Of a DNA stretch of 47,840 nt, positions 37,436-45,765 are shown one piece after another. The position numbers and the translations under genes were made by a program. The stretch comes from Planococcus chinensis. Lineage in GTDB: Bacteria; Bacillota; Bacilli; Bacillales_A; Planococcaceae. The stretch is taken from NCBI RefSeq assembly GCF_020071995.1, contig NZ_JABWTK010000018.1, positions 1 through 47,840 of the forward strand, written 5' to 3'. Numbering within the stretch: the first letter of the stretch is position 1; every line of letters starts with the position of its first letter. The notes beneath the pieces are model-generated. The model did not search any database. It had not been told where the DNA came from and saw only the letters and a list, made by a program, of their open reading frames with translations.

Positions 37436-37807
37436 ATGACAAAATATCAAACAGGCGACACAGTAACAGGTAAAGTAACAGGAATTCAGCCATACGGCGC
37501 ATTCGTAGCATTGGACGATCAGACTCAAGGATTGGTCCACATTTCAGAAATCACACACGGCTACGTTAAAGAAGTTAGCGAATACTTGGCAGTAGGCCAG
37601 GAAGTTAACGTGAAAGTTTTGGAAGTTGACGAAAAATCTAAAAAAATCAGCTTGTCAATCCGTGCATTGCAAGAGCAGCCACCAGCAGCTCAACGCACTG
37701 AAAAACCAAAACAATCTCTTCAGTCTCACGTAAACGAAAACGACTCTGAAGGATTCAACTCATTGAAAGACAAAATGCAAGAATGGATCAAACGTTCAGG
37801 GCAGTAA
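37436..37807 (+). CDS. yugI: YugI-like S1-domain RNA-binding protein (GSP13)
   Basis: This 123-aa protein has an N-terminal S1 domain (residues 5-75: GDTVTGKVTGIQPYGAFVAL, GLVHISEI, VKVLEVDEKSKKISLSIRAL in blocks) and a polar Gln/Lys-rich tail ending KMQEWIKRSGQ. B. subtilis YugI, general stress protein 13, is associated with ribosomes. Its TAA is part of a TAAGAAAAGCGG repeat end (copy D). A terminator shared with the opposing regulator gene follows. Confidence 0.93.
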   Translation: MTKYQTGDTVTGKVTGIQPYGAFVALDDQTQGLVHISEITHGYVKEVSEYLAVGQEVNVKVLEVDEKSKKISLSIRALQEQPPAAQRTEKPKQSLQSHVNENDSEGFNSLKDKMQEWIKRSGQ

Positions 37808-37831
37808 GAAAAGCGGAAACGGCCTTACAGC
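37805..37831 (+). repeat. Interspersed structured repeat, short copy D
   Basis: TAAGAAAAGCGGAAACGGCC and the next 7 nt match the starting end of the family (compare copy C2 on minus). The rest is missing. The TAA is the yugI stop codon. Confidence 0.55.
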
Positions 37832-37840
37832 CAAAACGCA

Positions 37841-37880
37841 AAAACGAAGCACAGACATCATGTCTGTGCTTCGTTTTTTT
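37841..37880. terminator. Bidirectional terminator between yugI and the regulator gene
   Basis: AACGAAGCACAGACA pairs with TGTCTGTGCTTCGTT (loop TCA), followed by a T run. Confidence 0.92.
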
Positions 37881-39162
37881 TGATTTTTCGCAAGCGATAC
37901 TGCAGGTTCTGCCGGCTCATGCCGAGCGCTGCCGCTGCTTTCGTTACATTTCCTCCGTGGAGATCCATGGCTTTTAACAAATAATACATCTCAGCTTCCA
38001 GCAAATAGTCATCAAGCGGCAGCAAATCTTTGCCGGCCCGGATGATAAAATCTTCAGGGGTCAAGGCAGTATTATTCATGGTTTTCGATTTGAAGTGCTG
38101 CGGGAGCAGGTCCACACTGATGCTTTCTTGCGTCGTGATCAAGGAAGTGGTTTCATCGAGCAGCAATTCCAGTTCTTTTAAATTGCCCGGCCAGTCATAA
38201 GCCGTGAATAGATTTTTCACCTCTTTGTCCAAGCGGCTGACTCGTGAGCCGAAGTACATGCGGTGGCGCGACAAATAATCCTCGATGAACGGCATAATGT
38301 CTTCTTTGCGGTTCCGGAGCGGTTCCAATTGAATCGTCATGGCTGAAAAGAAATAGTAAAGCTCTTTTAACAACTTATTGGAAGCAATCAATTCAACGGG
38401 ATCTTCACCGACACTTGCAATGAAATACGTATCCCCATTCATCTGCTTTTGTGCCATCTTCAACAACTGTACCTGTAAAGGCGGAGGCAATAAGTCAATC
38501 CGTTCACAGTAGATGGTGCCGCCGGACAAATCCTGGTTTAACTGGTCGATCAATTTTTCATTTGCCCCGTGGCAATAAAGCGTGTTCATTTGGCCGGATG
38601 AAGAAGAAGCCCAGTGGATGGCTTCGGCGATCAATTCCTTGCCTGTGCCCGATTCGCCGATTAAAAGTACCGGCAATTTGGTCGTCGCTGCTTTTTCAGC
38701 TGTGGCAATCACTTTTTTCATACTGTCGGAAACAGCCGTAATGCTGTTGAATGTAATCGGTTCTTCGTATTTTTTCAAAGGCTGGTAAACCACTTTTTCA
38801 AGCGTCGTAACATCACGTGACAATTCGACAGCACCGATTAACTGGCCTTCTTGAACAACTGGATACGTATCATTCAACGTGGTGATTTGTTGGCCCTTTC
38901 GATTCCAATAAGTTTGCTTCGCATTTAAGACAGCTTCACCGGTTTGAAGAACTTGGAGTAGGGTGCTTTCGTGCTGCTCGAATCGGAACATTTCAAGCAA
39001 AGAGCGGTCAGCTAATTCCTCAAAATCAAAACCTTCGATTTCTTTCATTTTTTGGTTGTATAAAATGGTTTTCCCCTTTAGATCTACAGCGTGAATTCCT
39101 ACTGCTACATGTTCTGCTGCAAACTTTAAAAAGGGCGACAAATCTATTTCTCCAGTAGTCAA
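37858..39162 (-). CDS. RocR/TyrR-like regulator with a degenerate AAA+ domain
   Basis: This 434-aa regulator is transcribed away from rocA. Residues about 8-118 form a PAS domain (HAVDLKGKTILYNQKM...IGAVELSRDVT). Residues 135-355 match the AAA+ domain of sigma-54 activators: Walker A GESGTGKE (169-176) is intact, but the GAFTGA loop is absent, Walker B reads GGTIYCERI (214-222) instead of GGTLFLDEI, and the arginine-finger block reads LLKELYYFFS. A Fis-type HTH closes the protein (GGNVTKAAAALGMSRQNLQYRL, 403-424 in parts). TTG 39162 is 6 nt after GAGGTG. It probably controls rocA and itself without sigma-54. Confidence 0.85.
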   Translation of the reverse strand: MTTGEIDLSPFLKFAAEHVAVGIHAVDLKGKTILYNQKMKEIEGFDFEELADRSLLEMFRFEQHESTLLQVLQTGEAVLNAKQTYWNRKGQQITTLNDTYPVVQEGQLIGAVELSRDVTTLEKVVYQPLKKYEEPITFNSITAVSDSMKKVIATAEKAATTKLPVLLIGESGTGKELIAEAIHWASSSSGQMNTLYCHGANEKLIDQLNQDLSGGTIYCERIDLLPPPLQVQLLKMAQKQMNGDTYFIASVGEDPVELIASNKLLKELYYFFSAMTIQLEPLRNRKEDIMPFIEDYLSRHRMYFGSRVSRLDKEVKNLFTAYDWPGNLKELELLLDETTSLITTQESISVDLLPQHFKSKTMNNTALTPEDFIIRAGKDLLPLDDYLLEAEMYYLLKAMDLHGGNVTKAAAALGMSRQNLQYRLRKIKKNEAQT

Positions 39163-39212
39163 TCCAATCACCTCAAAAATATTTGAACTTTTTAATAGAT
39201 AATACTTGAAAA

Positions 39213-39231
39213 ATGCAATAATCTTTTGCAT
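39213..39231. promoter_or_regulatory. Candidate operator 1 (ATGCAA-N7-TTGCAT)
   Basis: This is a 19-bp dyad between the regulator and rocA. It shares the core TGCAA-N7-TTGCA with operator 2, 44 bp away centre to centre (about four helical turns). It lies at the start of the regulator transcript, overlapping a possible rocA core promoter. Confidence 0.65.
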
Positions 39232-39232
39232 T

Positions 39233-39262
39233 ATTATATATGGAAAGAGATTAGAAGTGCAA
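39233..39262 (-). promoter_or_regulatory. Candidate sigma-A promoter of the regulator gene
   Basis: On the minus strand TTGCAC (39262-39257), an 18-nt spacer and TATAAT (39238-39233). The -35 lies in operator 2 and operator 1 begins just after the -10, so autoregulation is likely. Confidence 0.5.
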
Positions 39263-39275
39263 ATATTTTTTGCAC
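39257..39275. promoter_or_regulatory. Candidate operator 2 (GTGCAA-N7-TTGCAC)
   Basis: This is a 19-bp perfect dyad 26 nt before the rocA start, with the same TGCAA-N7-TTGCA core as operator 1. The arms can be extended by one more pair inside (GTGCAAA/TTTGCAC). Confidence 0.65.
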
Positions 39276-39300
39276 ATATCCAAATTCGAGGAGGATTTAC

Positions 39301-40845
39301 ATGATTCCCTACAAACACGAACCATTTACTGATTTTTCAATTGAATCGAACCGCAATGCTTATTTAGAAGGTTTGAAAACAGTTGAAGCTTACTTAGGTC
39401 AAAACTACCCATTGATTATCGGTGGCGAGCGCGTCATGACAGAAGATAAAATCGTCTCATTCAACCCGGCAGACAAAGAAGAAGTCGTAGGCCGCGTTTC
39501 TAAATCAAATAAAGACTTAGCTGAAAAAGCGATGCAAAGCGCGCTTGAAGCGTTTAAAACATGGAAAAAAGTAAAACCGGAAGTGCGTGCAGACGTATTG
39601 TTCAAAGCTGCTGCAATCGTCCGTCGCCGTAAACACGAGTTCTCTGCTCTTCTAACGAAAGAAGCAGGAAAACCTTGGAACGAAGCAGATGCAGATACAG
39701 CTGAAGCCATCGATTTCCTTGAATACTACGGACGCCAAATGCTTCGCCTTAAAGACGGCATGCCGGTAGAAAGCCGTCCGGGCGAGTACAACCGCTACGA
39801 TTACATTCCTTTGGGTGTGGGTGTTGTCATTTCTCCTTGGAACTTTGCTTTCGCTATCATGGCTGGTACAACTGTTGCAGCGATGGTAACTGGAAACACG
39901 GTTCTATTGAAGCCGGCTTCAACAACTCCGGTAGTTGCTTACAAATTCATCGAAGTTCTTGAAGAAGCGGGCATGCCGGCAGGCGTCGTCAACTACATTC
40001 CAGGACCTGGCGGAGAAGTAGGGGATTACTTGGTAGATCACCCGAAAACTCGCTTTATCTCATTCACGGGTTCACGTGCAGTCGGACTTCGCATTGCAGA
40101 ACGTTCTTCTAAAGTGAACGAAGGGCAAATCTGGATGAAACGTTTAATCGCTGAAATGGGCGGGAAAGATACAATGGTCGTAGATAAAGAAGCGGACCTT
40201 GAACTTGCTGCACAATCCATCGTGAAATCTGCATTCAGCTTCAGTGGACAGAAATGTTCTGCAGCTTCACGCGCTGTCATCGTTGAAGATGTATACGACC
40301 AAGTAGTAGATCGTGTCATCGAATTAACGGGTGAACTGACAATTGGAAACCCTGTGGACCAAAACAACTTTATGGGACCGGTTATTGACTCAGCTGCTTT
40401 CAAAAAAATCACAGACTACATTGAAATCGGAAAAGAAGAAGGCCGTCTAGTTGCCGGCGGTACTGGAGATGACTCTACAGGTTATTTCGTGAACCCGACA
40501 ATTTTCGCTGATCTTGATCCGAACTCACGCATTATGCAAGAAGAAATTTTTGGCCCGGTCATCGGCATTTCAAAAGCAAAAGACTTTACTGAAGCAATCG
40601 AAATCGCCAACAACACTGAATACGGTTTGACTGGAGCAGTTATTACAAACAATCGTGAACATTTGGAGCAGGCCCGTGAAGATTTCCATGTCGGAAACCT
40701 GTACTTCAACCGCGGATGCACAGGCGCTATTGTTGGATACCAGCCATTCGGCGGGTTCAATATGTCTGGAACTGACTCGAAAGCGGGCGGACCGGATTAC
40801 CTGACACTTCATATGCAAGCAAAAACAACTTCAGAGATGTTATAA
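39301..40845 (+). CDS. rocA: L-glutamate gamma-semialdehyde dehydrogenase (RocA type)
   Basis: This enzyme oxidises delta-1-pyrroline-5-carboxylate / glutamate semialdehyde to glutamate with NAD+, the last step of arginine, ornithine and proline breakdown. The 514-aa aldehyde dehydrogenase has the catalytic C319 in [11 protein letters not shown] and the general base E285 in [20 protein letters not shown] and [21 protein letters not shown] are typical of the P5C group. ATG 39301 follows GAGGAGG; the frame opens at 39226 through the operators. It faces the divergent regulator and precedes rocD. Confidence 0.95.
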   Translation: MIPYKHEPFTDFSIESNRNAYLEGLKTVEAYLGQNYPLIIGGERVMTEDKIVSFNPADKEEVVGRVSKSNKDLAEKAMQSALEAFKTWKKVKPEVRADVLFKAAAIVRRRKHEFSALLTKEAGKPWNEADADTAEAIDFLEYYGRQMLRLKDGMPVESRPGEYNRYDYIPLGVGVVISPWNFAFAIMAGTTVAAMVTGNTVLLKPASTTPVVAYKFIEVLEEAGMPAGVVNYIPGPGGEVGDYLVDHPKTRFISFTGSRAVGLRIAERSSKVNEGQIWMKRLIAEMGGKDTMVVDKEADLELAAQSIVKSAFSFSGQKCSAASRAVIVEDVYDQVVDRVIELTGELTIGNPVDQNNFMGPVIDSAAFKKITDYIEIGKEEGRLVAGGTGDDSTGYFVNPTIFADLDPNSRIMQEEIFGPVIGISKAKDFTEAIEIANNTEYGLTGAVITNNREHLEQAREDFHVGNLYFNRGCTGAIVGYQPFGGFNMSGTDSKAGGPDYLTLHMQAKTTSEML

Positions 40846-40876
40846 TAATTCGTTAAATGTTATAATAATTCATAAA
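40837..40876 (+). repeat. 20-bp tandem duplication over the rocA stop codon
   Basis: ATGTTATAATAATTCGTTAA (40837-40856) is followed directly by ATGTTATAATAATTCATAAA (40857-40876), identical in the first 15 bases. The first unit holds the last two codons and stop of rocA. Confidence 0.9.
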
Positions 40877-40903
40877 GAGGCAGACGTTAAGTCTGCCTTT
40901 TTT
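40876..40903 (+). terminator. Rho-independent terminator between rocA and rocD
   Basis: AGGCAGAC pairs with GTCTGCCT (loop GTTAA), followed by TTTTT. It may reduce but not stop transcription into rocD, which begins 19 nt later with no obvious promoter of its own. Confidence 0.85.
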
Positions 40904-40921
40904 AAAAAAGGAGGAAATAAC

Positions 40922-42115
40922 ATGACAAAAACACAAGAAATTATTGAAACGACTGAAAAGTACGGTGCTAACAACTACCATCCACTTCCGATTGTTATTA
41001 CGGAAGCAGAAGGCGTTTGGGTAACGGATCCGGAAGGCAATAAATTCATGGACATGCTGTCTGCTTATTCTGCAGTTAACCAAGGGCATCGCCATCCGAA
41101 AATTATCCAGGCATTAAAAGATCAGGCTGACCGTGTGACGTTGACTTCACGTGCGTTCCACAACGATATGCTGGCTCCGTGGTACGAAATGATCTGCAAA
41201 ATCTCCGGCAAAGAAATGGCATTGCCAATGAACACGGGAGCTGAAGCAGTAGAAACCGCTTTCAAAGCAGCTCGCCGTTGGGCATATGACGTTAAAGGCG
41301 TTGAAGAAAACAGAGCGGAGATCATTGCGTGCAATGGAAACTTCCACGGCCGTACAATGACGGCTGTTTCCCTGTCGTCTGACCCTGAATACCGCAGAGG
41401 ATTTGGCCCGATGCTTCCAGGCATTAACTTGATCCCTTTTGGTGATTTGGAAGCCTTGAAAAATGCCATCACGCCGAATACCGCTGCATTCCTGATTGAG
41501 CCAATTCAAGGCGAAGCTGGAATCATAATGCCGGAAGAAGGATTCCTGAAAGCTGCTAGAGAGCTTTGCCGTGAAAACAATGTCTTGTTCATTGCGGATG
41601 AAATCCAATGCGGCCTTGCGCGTACTGGTAAAATGTTCGCTTGTGAATGGGAAGATGTAAATCCGGACATGTACATACTCGGAAAAGCACTTGGCGGCGG
41701 CGTATTCCCGATTTCTTGTGTTGTAGCCGACCACGAAGTTCTTGGTGTCTTTAACCCGGGTTCCCACGGTTCAACATTTGGCGGTAATCCGCTTGCTTGT
41801 GCAGTATCGATTGCATCGATGGAAGTATTGCAGGATGAGAAGCTGGCTGACCGCTCTTTGGAACTGGGTGAATATTTCATGGACAAATTGCGTGAAATTG
41901 ACCATCCTTCTATTAAAGAAGTTCGTGGGCGCGGATTGTTCATTGGAATGGAGCTCACAGAAGAGGCTCGTCCATATTGCGAACAATTAAAAGAACTGGG
42001 GCTATTATGCAAAGAAACGCATGATACAGTAATCCGTTTTGCTCCGCCGCTTATTATTGCAAAAGAAGATCTGGACTGGGCAATTGAGCGCATCCAAAAA
42101 GTCTTCTCAAAATAA
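40922..42115 (+). CDS. rocD: Ornithine aminotransferase (RocD)
   Basis: This is a 397-aa class-III PLP aminotransferase that converts ornithine and 2-oxoglutarate to glutamate semialdehyde and glutamate. It shows the [15 protein letters not shown]-terminus, [27 protein letters not shown], the [16 protein letters not shown] motif, the PLP lysine in [15 protein letters not shown] and [16 protein letters not shown]. These match bacterial RocD. AAAGGAGG precedes the ATG. Its product is the substrate of RocA upstream. Confidence 0.95.
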   Translation: MTKTQEIIETTEKYGANNYHPLPIVITEAEGVWVTDPEGNKFMDMLSAYSAVNQGHRHPKIIQALKDQADRVTLTSRAFHNDMLAPWYEMICKISGKEMALPMNTGAEAVETAFKAARRWAYDVKGVEENRAEIIACNGNFHGRTMTAVSLSSDPEYRRGFGPMLPGINLIPFGDLEALKNAITPNTAAFLIEPIQGEAGIIMPEEGFLKAARELCRENNVLFIADEIQCGLARTGKMFACEWEDVNPDMYILGKALGGGVFPISCVVADHEVLGVFNPGSHGSTFGGNPLACAVSIASMEVLQDEKLADRSLELGEYFMDKLREIDHPSIKEVRGRGLFIGMELTEEARPYCEQLKELGLLCKETHDTVIRFAPPLIIAKEDLDWAIERIQKVFSK

Positions 42116-42197
42116 GATGTTCCTGACACATGCAAAGTGAATTATGTTACACTAGTTGCGGAGTAATTACTATGATATAAAGAGGCGAATTAAAACA

Positions 42198-43442
42198 ATG
42201 GCTGAAAACCTGAATTTGTTGACGTCAACACAGAACGTTATCAAAACTGCATTGGATAAACTCGGATACGAAGAAGCTATGTATGAACTTCTGAAAGAAC
42301 CTATGAGAATTATGGAAGTTCGTATTCCCGTGCGGATGGACGATGGAAAAACAAAGGTGTTTACTGGATTCCGTGCGCAGCATAACGACGCTGTCGGACC
42401 GACCAAAGGGGGAGTCCGTTTCCACCCTGAAGTAAACCGTGAAGAAGTTATGGCTTTGTCTATGTGGATGACGCTGAAATGCGGAATCGTAGATTTGCCA
42501 TATGGCGGCGGTAAAGGCGGCATTATTTGTGACCCACGAGAAATGTCTATGCATGAAATTGAGAAACTGAGCCGTGGCTACGTACGCGCGATTAGCCAAA
42601 TCGTTGGGCCGAACAAAGATATTCCGGCTCCGGACGTTTTTACAAACTCTCAAATCATGGCTTGGATGTTCGATGAATACAGCAAAATTGATGAATTCAA
42701 TTCACCTGGATTTATTACCGGAAAACCGATTGTTCTTGGGGGCTCTCAAGGCCGGGACAAAGCAACTGCTCAAGGTGTAACCATTGTTCTTAATGAAGCT
42801 GCTAAAAAACGTGGTTTAGAAATGAAGGGCGCCCGTGTTGTAATTCAAGGTTTCGGGAATGCCGGCAGTTTCTTGGCTAAATTCTTGCATGATCAAGGTG
42901 CTAAGATTGTCGGGATTTCAGACGCTTATGGTGCACTTCACGACCCGGATGGTTTGGATGTAGAGTATTTGCTTGACCGCCGTGATAGTTTCGGAACAGT
43001 GACTACCTTGTTTGATAACACCATCACAAACAAAGAATTATTTGAATTGGATTGCGATATTATTGTTCCAGCCGCGATTTCTAACCAAATTACAGCTGAA
43101 AACGCACCTAATATCAAAGCTTCTATCGTAGTTGAAGCGGCAAATGGCCCGACAACTGCAGAAGCGACTAAGATTTTATCTGAACGCGGCATTCTTTTAG
43201 TTCCTGACGTACTGGCAAGTGCCGGCGGCGTTACCGTTTCTTACTTTGAATGGGTACAGAACAACCAAGGTTATTACTGGACTCAAGAAGAAGTAGACGA
43301 AAAATTAACTAAAAAATTAGTGGACGCTTTCGAAAATATCTATAATGTTGCGACTACACGCAATATCGATATGCGCCTTGCCGCCTATATGGTAGGAGCC
43401 CGCAGAACCGCAGAAGCCGCTCGCTTCCGTGGATGGGTATAA
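42198..43442 (+). CDS. rocG: NAD-specific glutamate dehydrogenase (RocG/GudB type)
   Basis: This 414-aa enzyme deaminates glutamate to 2-oxoglutarate and ammonia, completing the arginine-to-2-oxoglutarate route begun by rocD and rocA. Marks are GPTKGGVRFHPEV, MTLKCGIVDLPYGGGKGGI with the catalytic lysines, and GFGNAGSFLAKFL (NAD fold). ATG 42198 follows AGAGGCG; the frame opens at 42156. A lone TGCAA (42131-42135) in front is half of the rocA-type operator. I cannot distinguish RocG from GudB by sequence; the position favours RocG. Confidence 0.93.
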   Translation: MAENLNLLTSTQNVIKTALDKLGYEEAMYELLKEPMRIMEVRIPVRMDDGKTKVFTGFRAQHNDAVGPTKGGVRFHPEVNREEVMALSMWMTLKCGIVDLPYGGGKGGIICDPREMSMHEIEKLSRGYVRAISQIVGPNKDIPAPDVFTNSQIMAWMFDEYSKIDEFNSPGFITGKPIVLGGSQGRDKATAQGVTIVLNEAAKKRGLEMKGARVVIQGFGNAGSFLAKFLHDQGAKIVGISDAYGALHDPDGLDVEYLLDRRDSFGTVTTLFDNTITNKELFELDCDIIVPAAISNQITAENAPNIKASIVVEAANGPTTAEATKILSERGILLVPDVLASAGGVTVSYFEWVQNNQGYYWTQEEVDEKLTKKLVDAFENIYNVATTRNIDMRLAAYMVGARRTAEAARFRGWV

Positions 43443-43453
43443 GCATTTAAAGA

Positions 43454-43487
43454 AAAGCCGCTCTGGATTTATTCCGGGCGGCTTTTT
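43454..43487 (+). terminator. Rho-independent terminator of rocG
   Basis: AAAGCCGC...GG pairs with CC...GCGGCTTT (imperfect in the middle), followed by TTTTT. Confidence 0.85.
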
Positions 43488-43553
43488 GGTTTAAATTTTT
43501 TGCGTTTTTTATACAGAATATCCATAATAGGAGAAGAAAAGGAGGCTGAACAG

Positions 43554-44717
43554 ATGAATGCATTTTCATTTTACAATCCGGTTAAGTTAATATTCGGTAA
43601 AGGCCAGTTGGCAGCAGTCAAGAAAGAGCTGCCGAAATTCGGCAAGAAAGTTTTGGTTGTCTACGGTGGAGGCAGCATCAAGAAAAACGGTTTATACGAT
43701 GAAGTGATGCAGGCCCTGGCTGAAGCGAATTTGGAAGTTTTCGAATTGGCAGGAGTAGAGCCGAACCCGCGCATTTCAACAGCTAGACGCGGCATTGAAA
43801 TTTGCAAAAAAGAAGGCATTGATATGCTTTTGGCAGTAGGCGGCGGTTCTGTTATTGACTGTGCGAAACTGATTGCTTGCGGAGCTACATATGAGGGCGA
43901 TGCATGGGACTTTGTTTCCCGTAAAGCCAAGCCGGAAAGCGCATTGCCGTTCGGCACGGTTTTAACTTTGGCGGCGACCGGTTCAGAAATGAACTCCGGT
44001 TCGGTTATCACCAATGAAGAAACACAAGAAAAGTATGGTTGGGGCAGCCCGCTGTCATTCCCGAAATTCTCTATTTTAGATCCGACCTATACAATGTCGG
44101 TCCCTAAAAACCATACGGTTTATGGAATTGTGGATATGATGTCTCATATTTTCGAACAATACTTTAATAATGCAACAAATACACCGGTACAAGACCGCAT
44201 GTGTGAAGGGGTTTTAAAAGCTGTGATCGAGACAGCACCGAAGCTATTGGAAGATCTGCAAAGCTACGAGCACCGCGAAACGATTCTATTCGCTGGCACA
44301 ATGGGCTTGAACAACTTCCTTCAGATGGGGTATAACGGCGACTGGGCTACGCACAATATCGAACATGCTGTGTCAGCAGTCTACGATATTCCTCACGCTG
44401 GCGGACTCGCAATTCTATTCCCGCAATGGATGCGCCATAACGTAAAAGTAAATCCTTCCCGATTTGCTCAAATGGCTGTACGCGTCTTTGACGTGGATCC
44501 GGAAGGCAAAACGGAAGAAGAAACTGCATTCGAAGGAATTGCACGTCTGCAGGAATTCTGGACATCTCTTGGTGCACCGACGCGTTTGAATTACTACGAC
44601 ATCGATGATTCGAAAATCGATTTAATGGTTGAAAAAGCGATGGTCTACGGAGAATTTGGCAATTTCACAAAACTAAAAGACGAAGATGTAAAAGAAATTT
44701 TACAAGCTTCTTTATAA
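43554..44717 (+). CDS. yugJ: Iron-containing alcohol dehydrogenase (YugJ-like)
   Basis: This 387-aa class-III, iron-dependent alcohol dehydrogenase is close to the NADH-dependent butanol dehydrogenases. It shows [27 protein letters not shown] (nucleotide binding), and the metal ligands in [11 protein letters not shown] and [17 protein letters not shown]. The GGGS motif followed by a conserved SVIDC suits NADH or NADPH; preference is not readable. ATG 43554 follows AAAGGAGG, the frame opening at 43500. B. subtilis yugJ also neighbours yugI. Confidence 0.92.
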   Translation: MNAFSFYNPVKLIFGKGQLAAVKKELPKFGKKVLVVYGGGSIKKNGLYDEVMQALAEANLEVFELAGVEPNPRISTARRGIEICKKEGIDMLLAVGGGSVIDCAKLIACGATYEGDAWDFVSRKAKPESALPFGTVLTLAATGSEMNSGSVITNEETQEKYGWGSPLSFPKFSILDPTYTMSVPKNHTVYGIVDMMSHIFEQYFNNATNTPVQDRMCEGVLKAVIETAPKLLEDLQSYEHRETILFAGTMGLNNFLQMGYNGDWATHNIEHAVSAVYDIPHAGGLAILFPQWMRHNVKVNPSRFAQMAVRVFDVDPEGKTEEETAFEGIARLQEFWTSLGAPTRLNYYDIDDSKIDLMVEKAMVYGEFGNFTKLKDEDVKEILQASL

Positions 44718-44721
44718 TTAG

Positions 44722-44763
44722 AAAAAGCTTGAGCGCAGTTTAAATGTGCTCAAGCTTTTTTTA
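44722..44763. terminator. Bidirectional terminator between yugJ and the CDF gene
   Basis: AAAAAGCTTGAGC pairs with GCTCAAGCTTTTT, with U tracts on both strands. Confidence 0.9.
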
Positions 44764-45753
44764 TTATTTAATATTTGGTGTGGTTTCAGGATTTTTGCTT
44801 ACATGCGTCCAATGTTTAACCCCGTCATCTGCATCCAAAGAAACAATAACATCATCAACACTTGGTTGGCTCAGAATCAGTTCAGCCAGACGGTCTTGAA
44901 GCAAGTCTGCATCCGTTACATTGAGGGAAGGGTTAACTTCCACTTTTGTTTCCACGTGGAGATATTCGCCTTCCTTCACAACTTCTAATGTGCGGATATC
45001 TCTTACATCGGGGTGTTCACTTAGTAAATGGGCGATGTGATTGACCATTTGTTCATCGGTTTCTCCGATAGCTCCGCGTGCATTTTCAAGAAATACTTTC
45101 ATGACTACGTAGAACATCATTAATCCGATGGCAATAGACGCAGCACCTTCGATTGCTAGGAAGCCGGTGTAATGGGCAATCAATACTGCGATCAATGCCA
45201 GCACGCCACCGGAAGTTGCGACTAAATCTTCCAGAAACACTAGTTTCGTTGCGGGTTTTGCCCGGTTCATATGAGCGAAACTTGTCGTTAACGGAGCCAA
45301 CGCTCCTCCTTTAATGCCAGCTTCATGCAGAATTTCTTTCCCAGCTTTATATAAAACAAAAGTTTCTAAAATGATAGCAATTGATAGAACGATAACGCTG
45401 ATAATAAATCCTTCTGCTTCGACTGGATGGGTTAATTGGTGCCAACCTTCAACAATGGTTTCATAAGCCATGATGCCGACTATCAGGACAGCTCCAAGAA
45501 GTACAATATTCAGCAAGCGGCCAAATCCGTTTGGAAATCGTTTGGTTGGCGCTTTTTTGGACAATGCCGAACCGATAAAGACGAAATATTGGTTCGCCGC
45601 GTCGCCGATTGAGTGCATGGTTTCTGCAAACATTGCCACGTTGCCGGTAAAGAAGAAGGCAACACCTTTCATAATAGCGATAAACGTATTCGTAATGGCT
45701 GCATATAAAGAAGGTTTGTTTCCGCCTTTAAGCAATGTGAAAAATTCTCCCAT
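44764..45753 (-). CDS. Cation diffusion facilitator (CDF) family transporter
   Basis: This 329-aa membrane protein has six helices and a C-terminal cytosolic ferredoxin-like domain (from about residue 225: VRDIRTLEVVKEGEYLHVETKVEV). The first metal site is AETMHSIGDAANQ in TM2; the second, in TM5, reads FLEDLVATSGG, with E-D where many CDF proteins have H-D. This is the form seen in the SLC30A9-like branch, so the metal is unclear. It follows mgtC by 12 nt on the same strand, suggesting a divalent-metal operon. Confidence 0.9.
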   Translation of the reverse strand: MGEFFTLLKGGNKPSLYAAITNTFIAIMKGVAFFFTGNVAMFAETMHSIGDAANQYFVFIGSALSKKAPTKRFPNGFGRLLNIVLLGAVLIVGIMAYETIVEGWHQLTHPVEAEGFIISVIVLSIAIILETFVLYKAGKEILHEAGIKGGALAPLTTSFAHMNRAKPATKLVFLEDLVATSGGVLALIAVLIAHYTGFLAIEGAASIAIGLMMFYVVMKVFLENARGAIGETDEQMVNHIAHLLSEHPDVRDIRTLEVVKEGEYLHVETKVEVNPSLNVTDADLLQDRLAELILSQPSVDDVIVSLDADDGVKHWTHVSKNPETTPNIK

Positions 45754-45765
45754 TCATTTTCCTCC

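Noticed and set aside
39163..39300. Sigma-54 (-24/-12) promoter in front of rocA
   Set aside because: RocR targets usually have TGGCAC-N5-TTGCW. The only GG in the region (39242-39243) has no GC at the required 10-bp spacing, and the regulator lacks GAFTGA.
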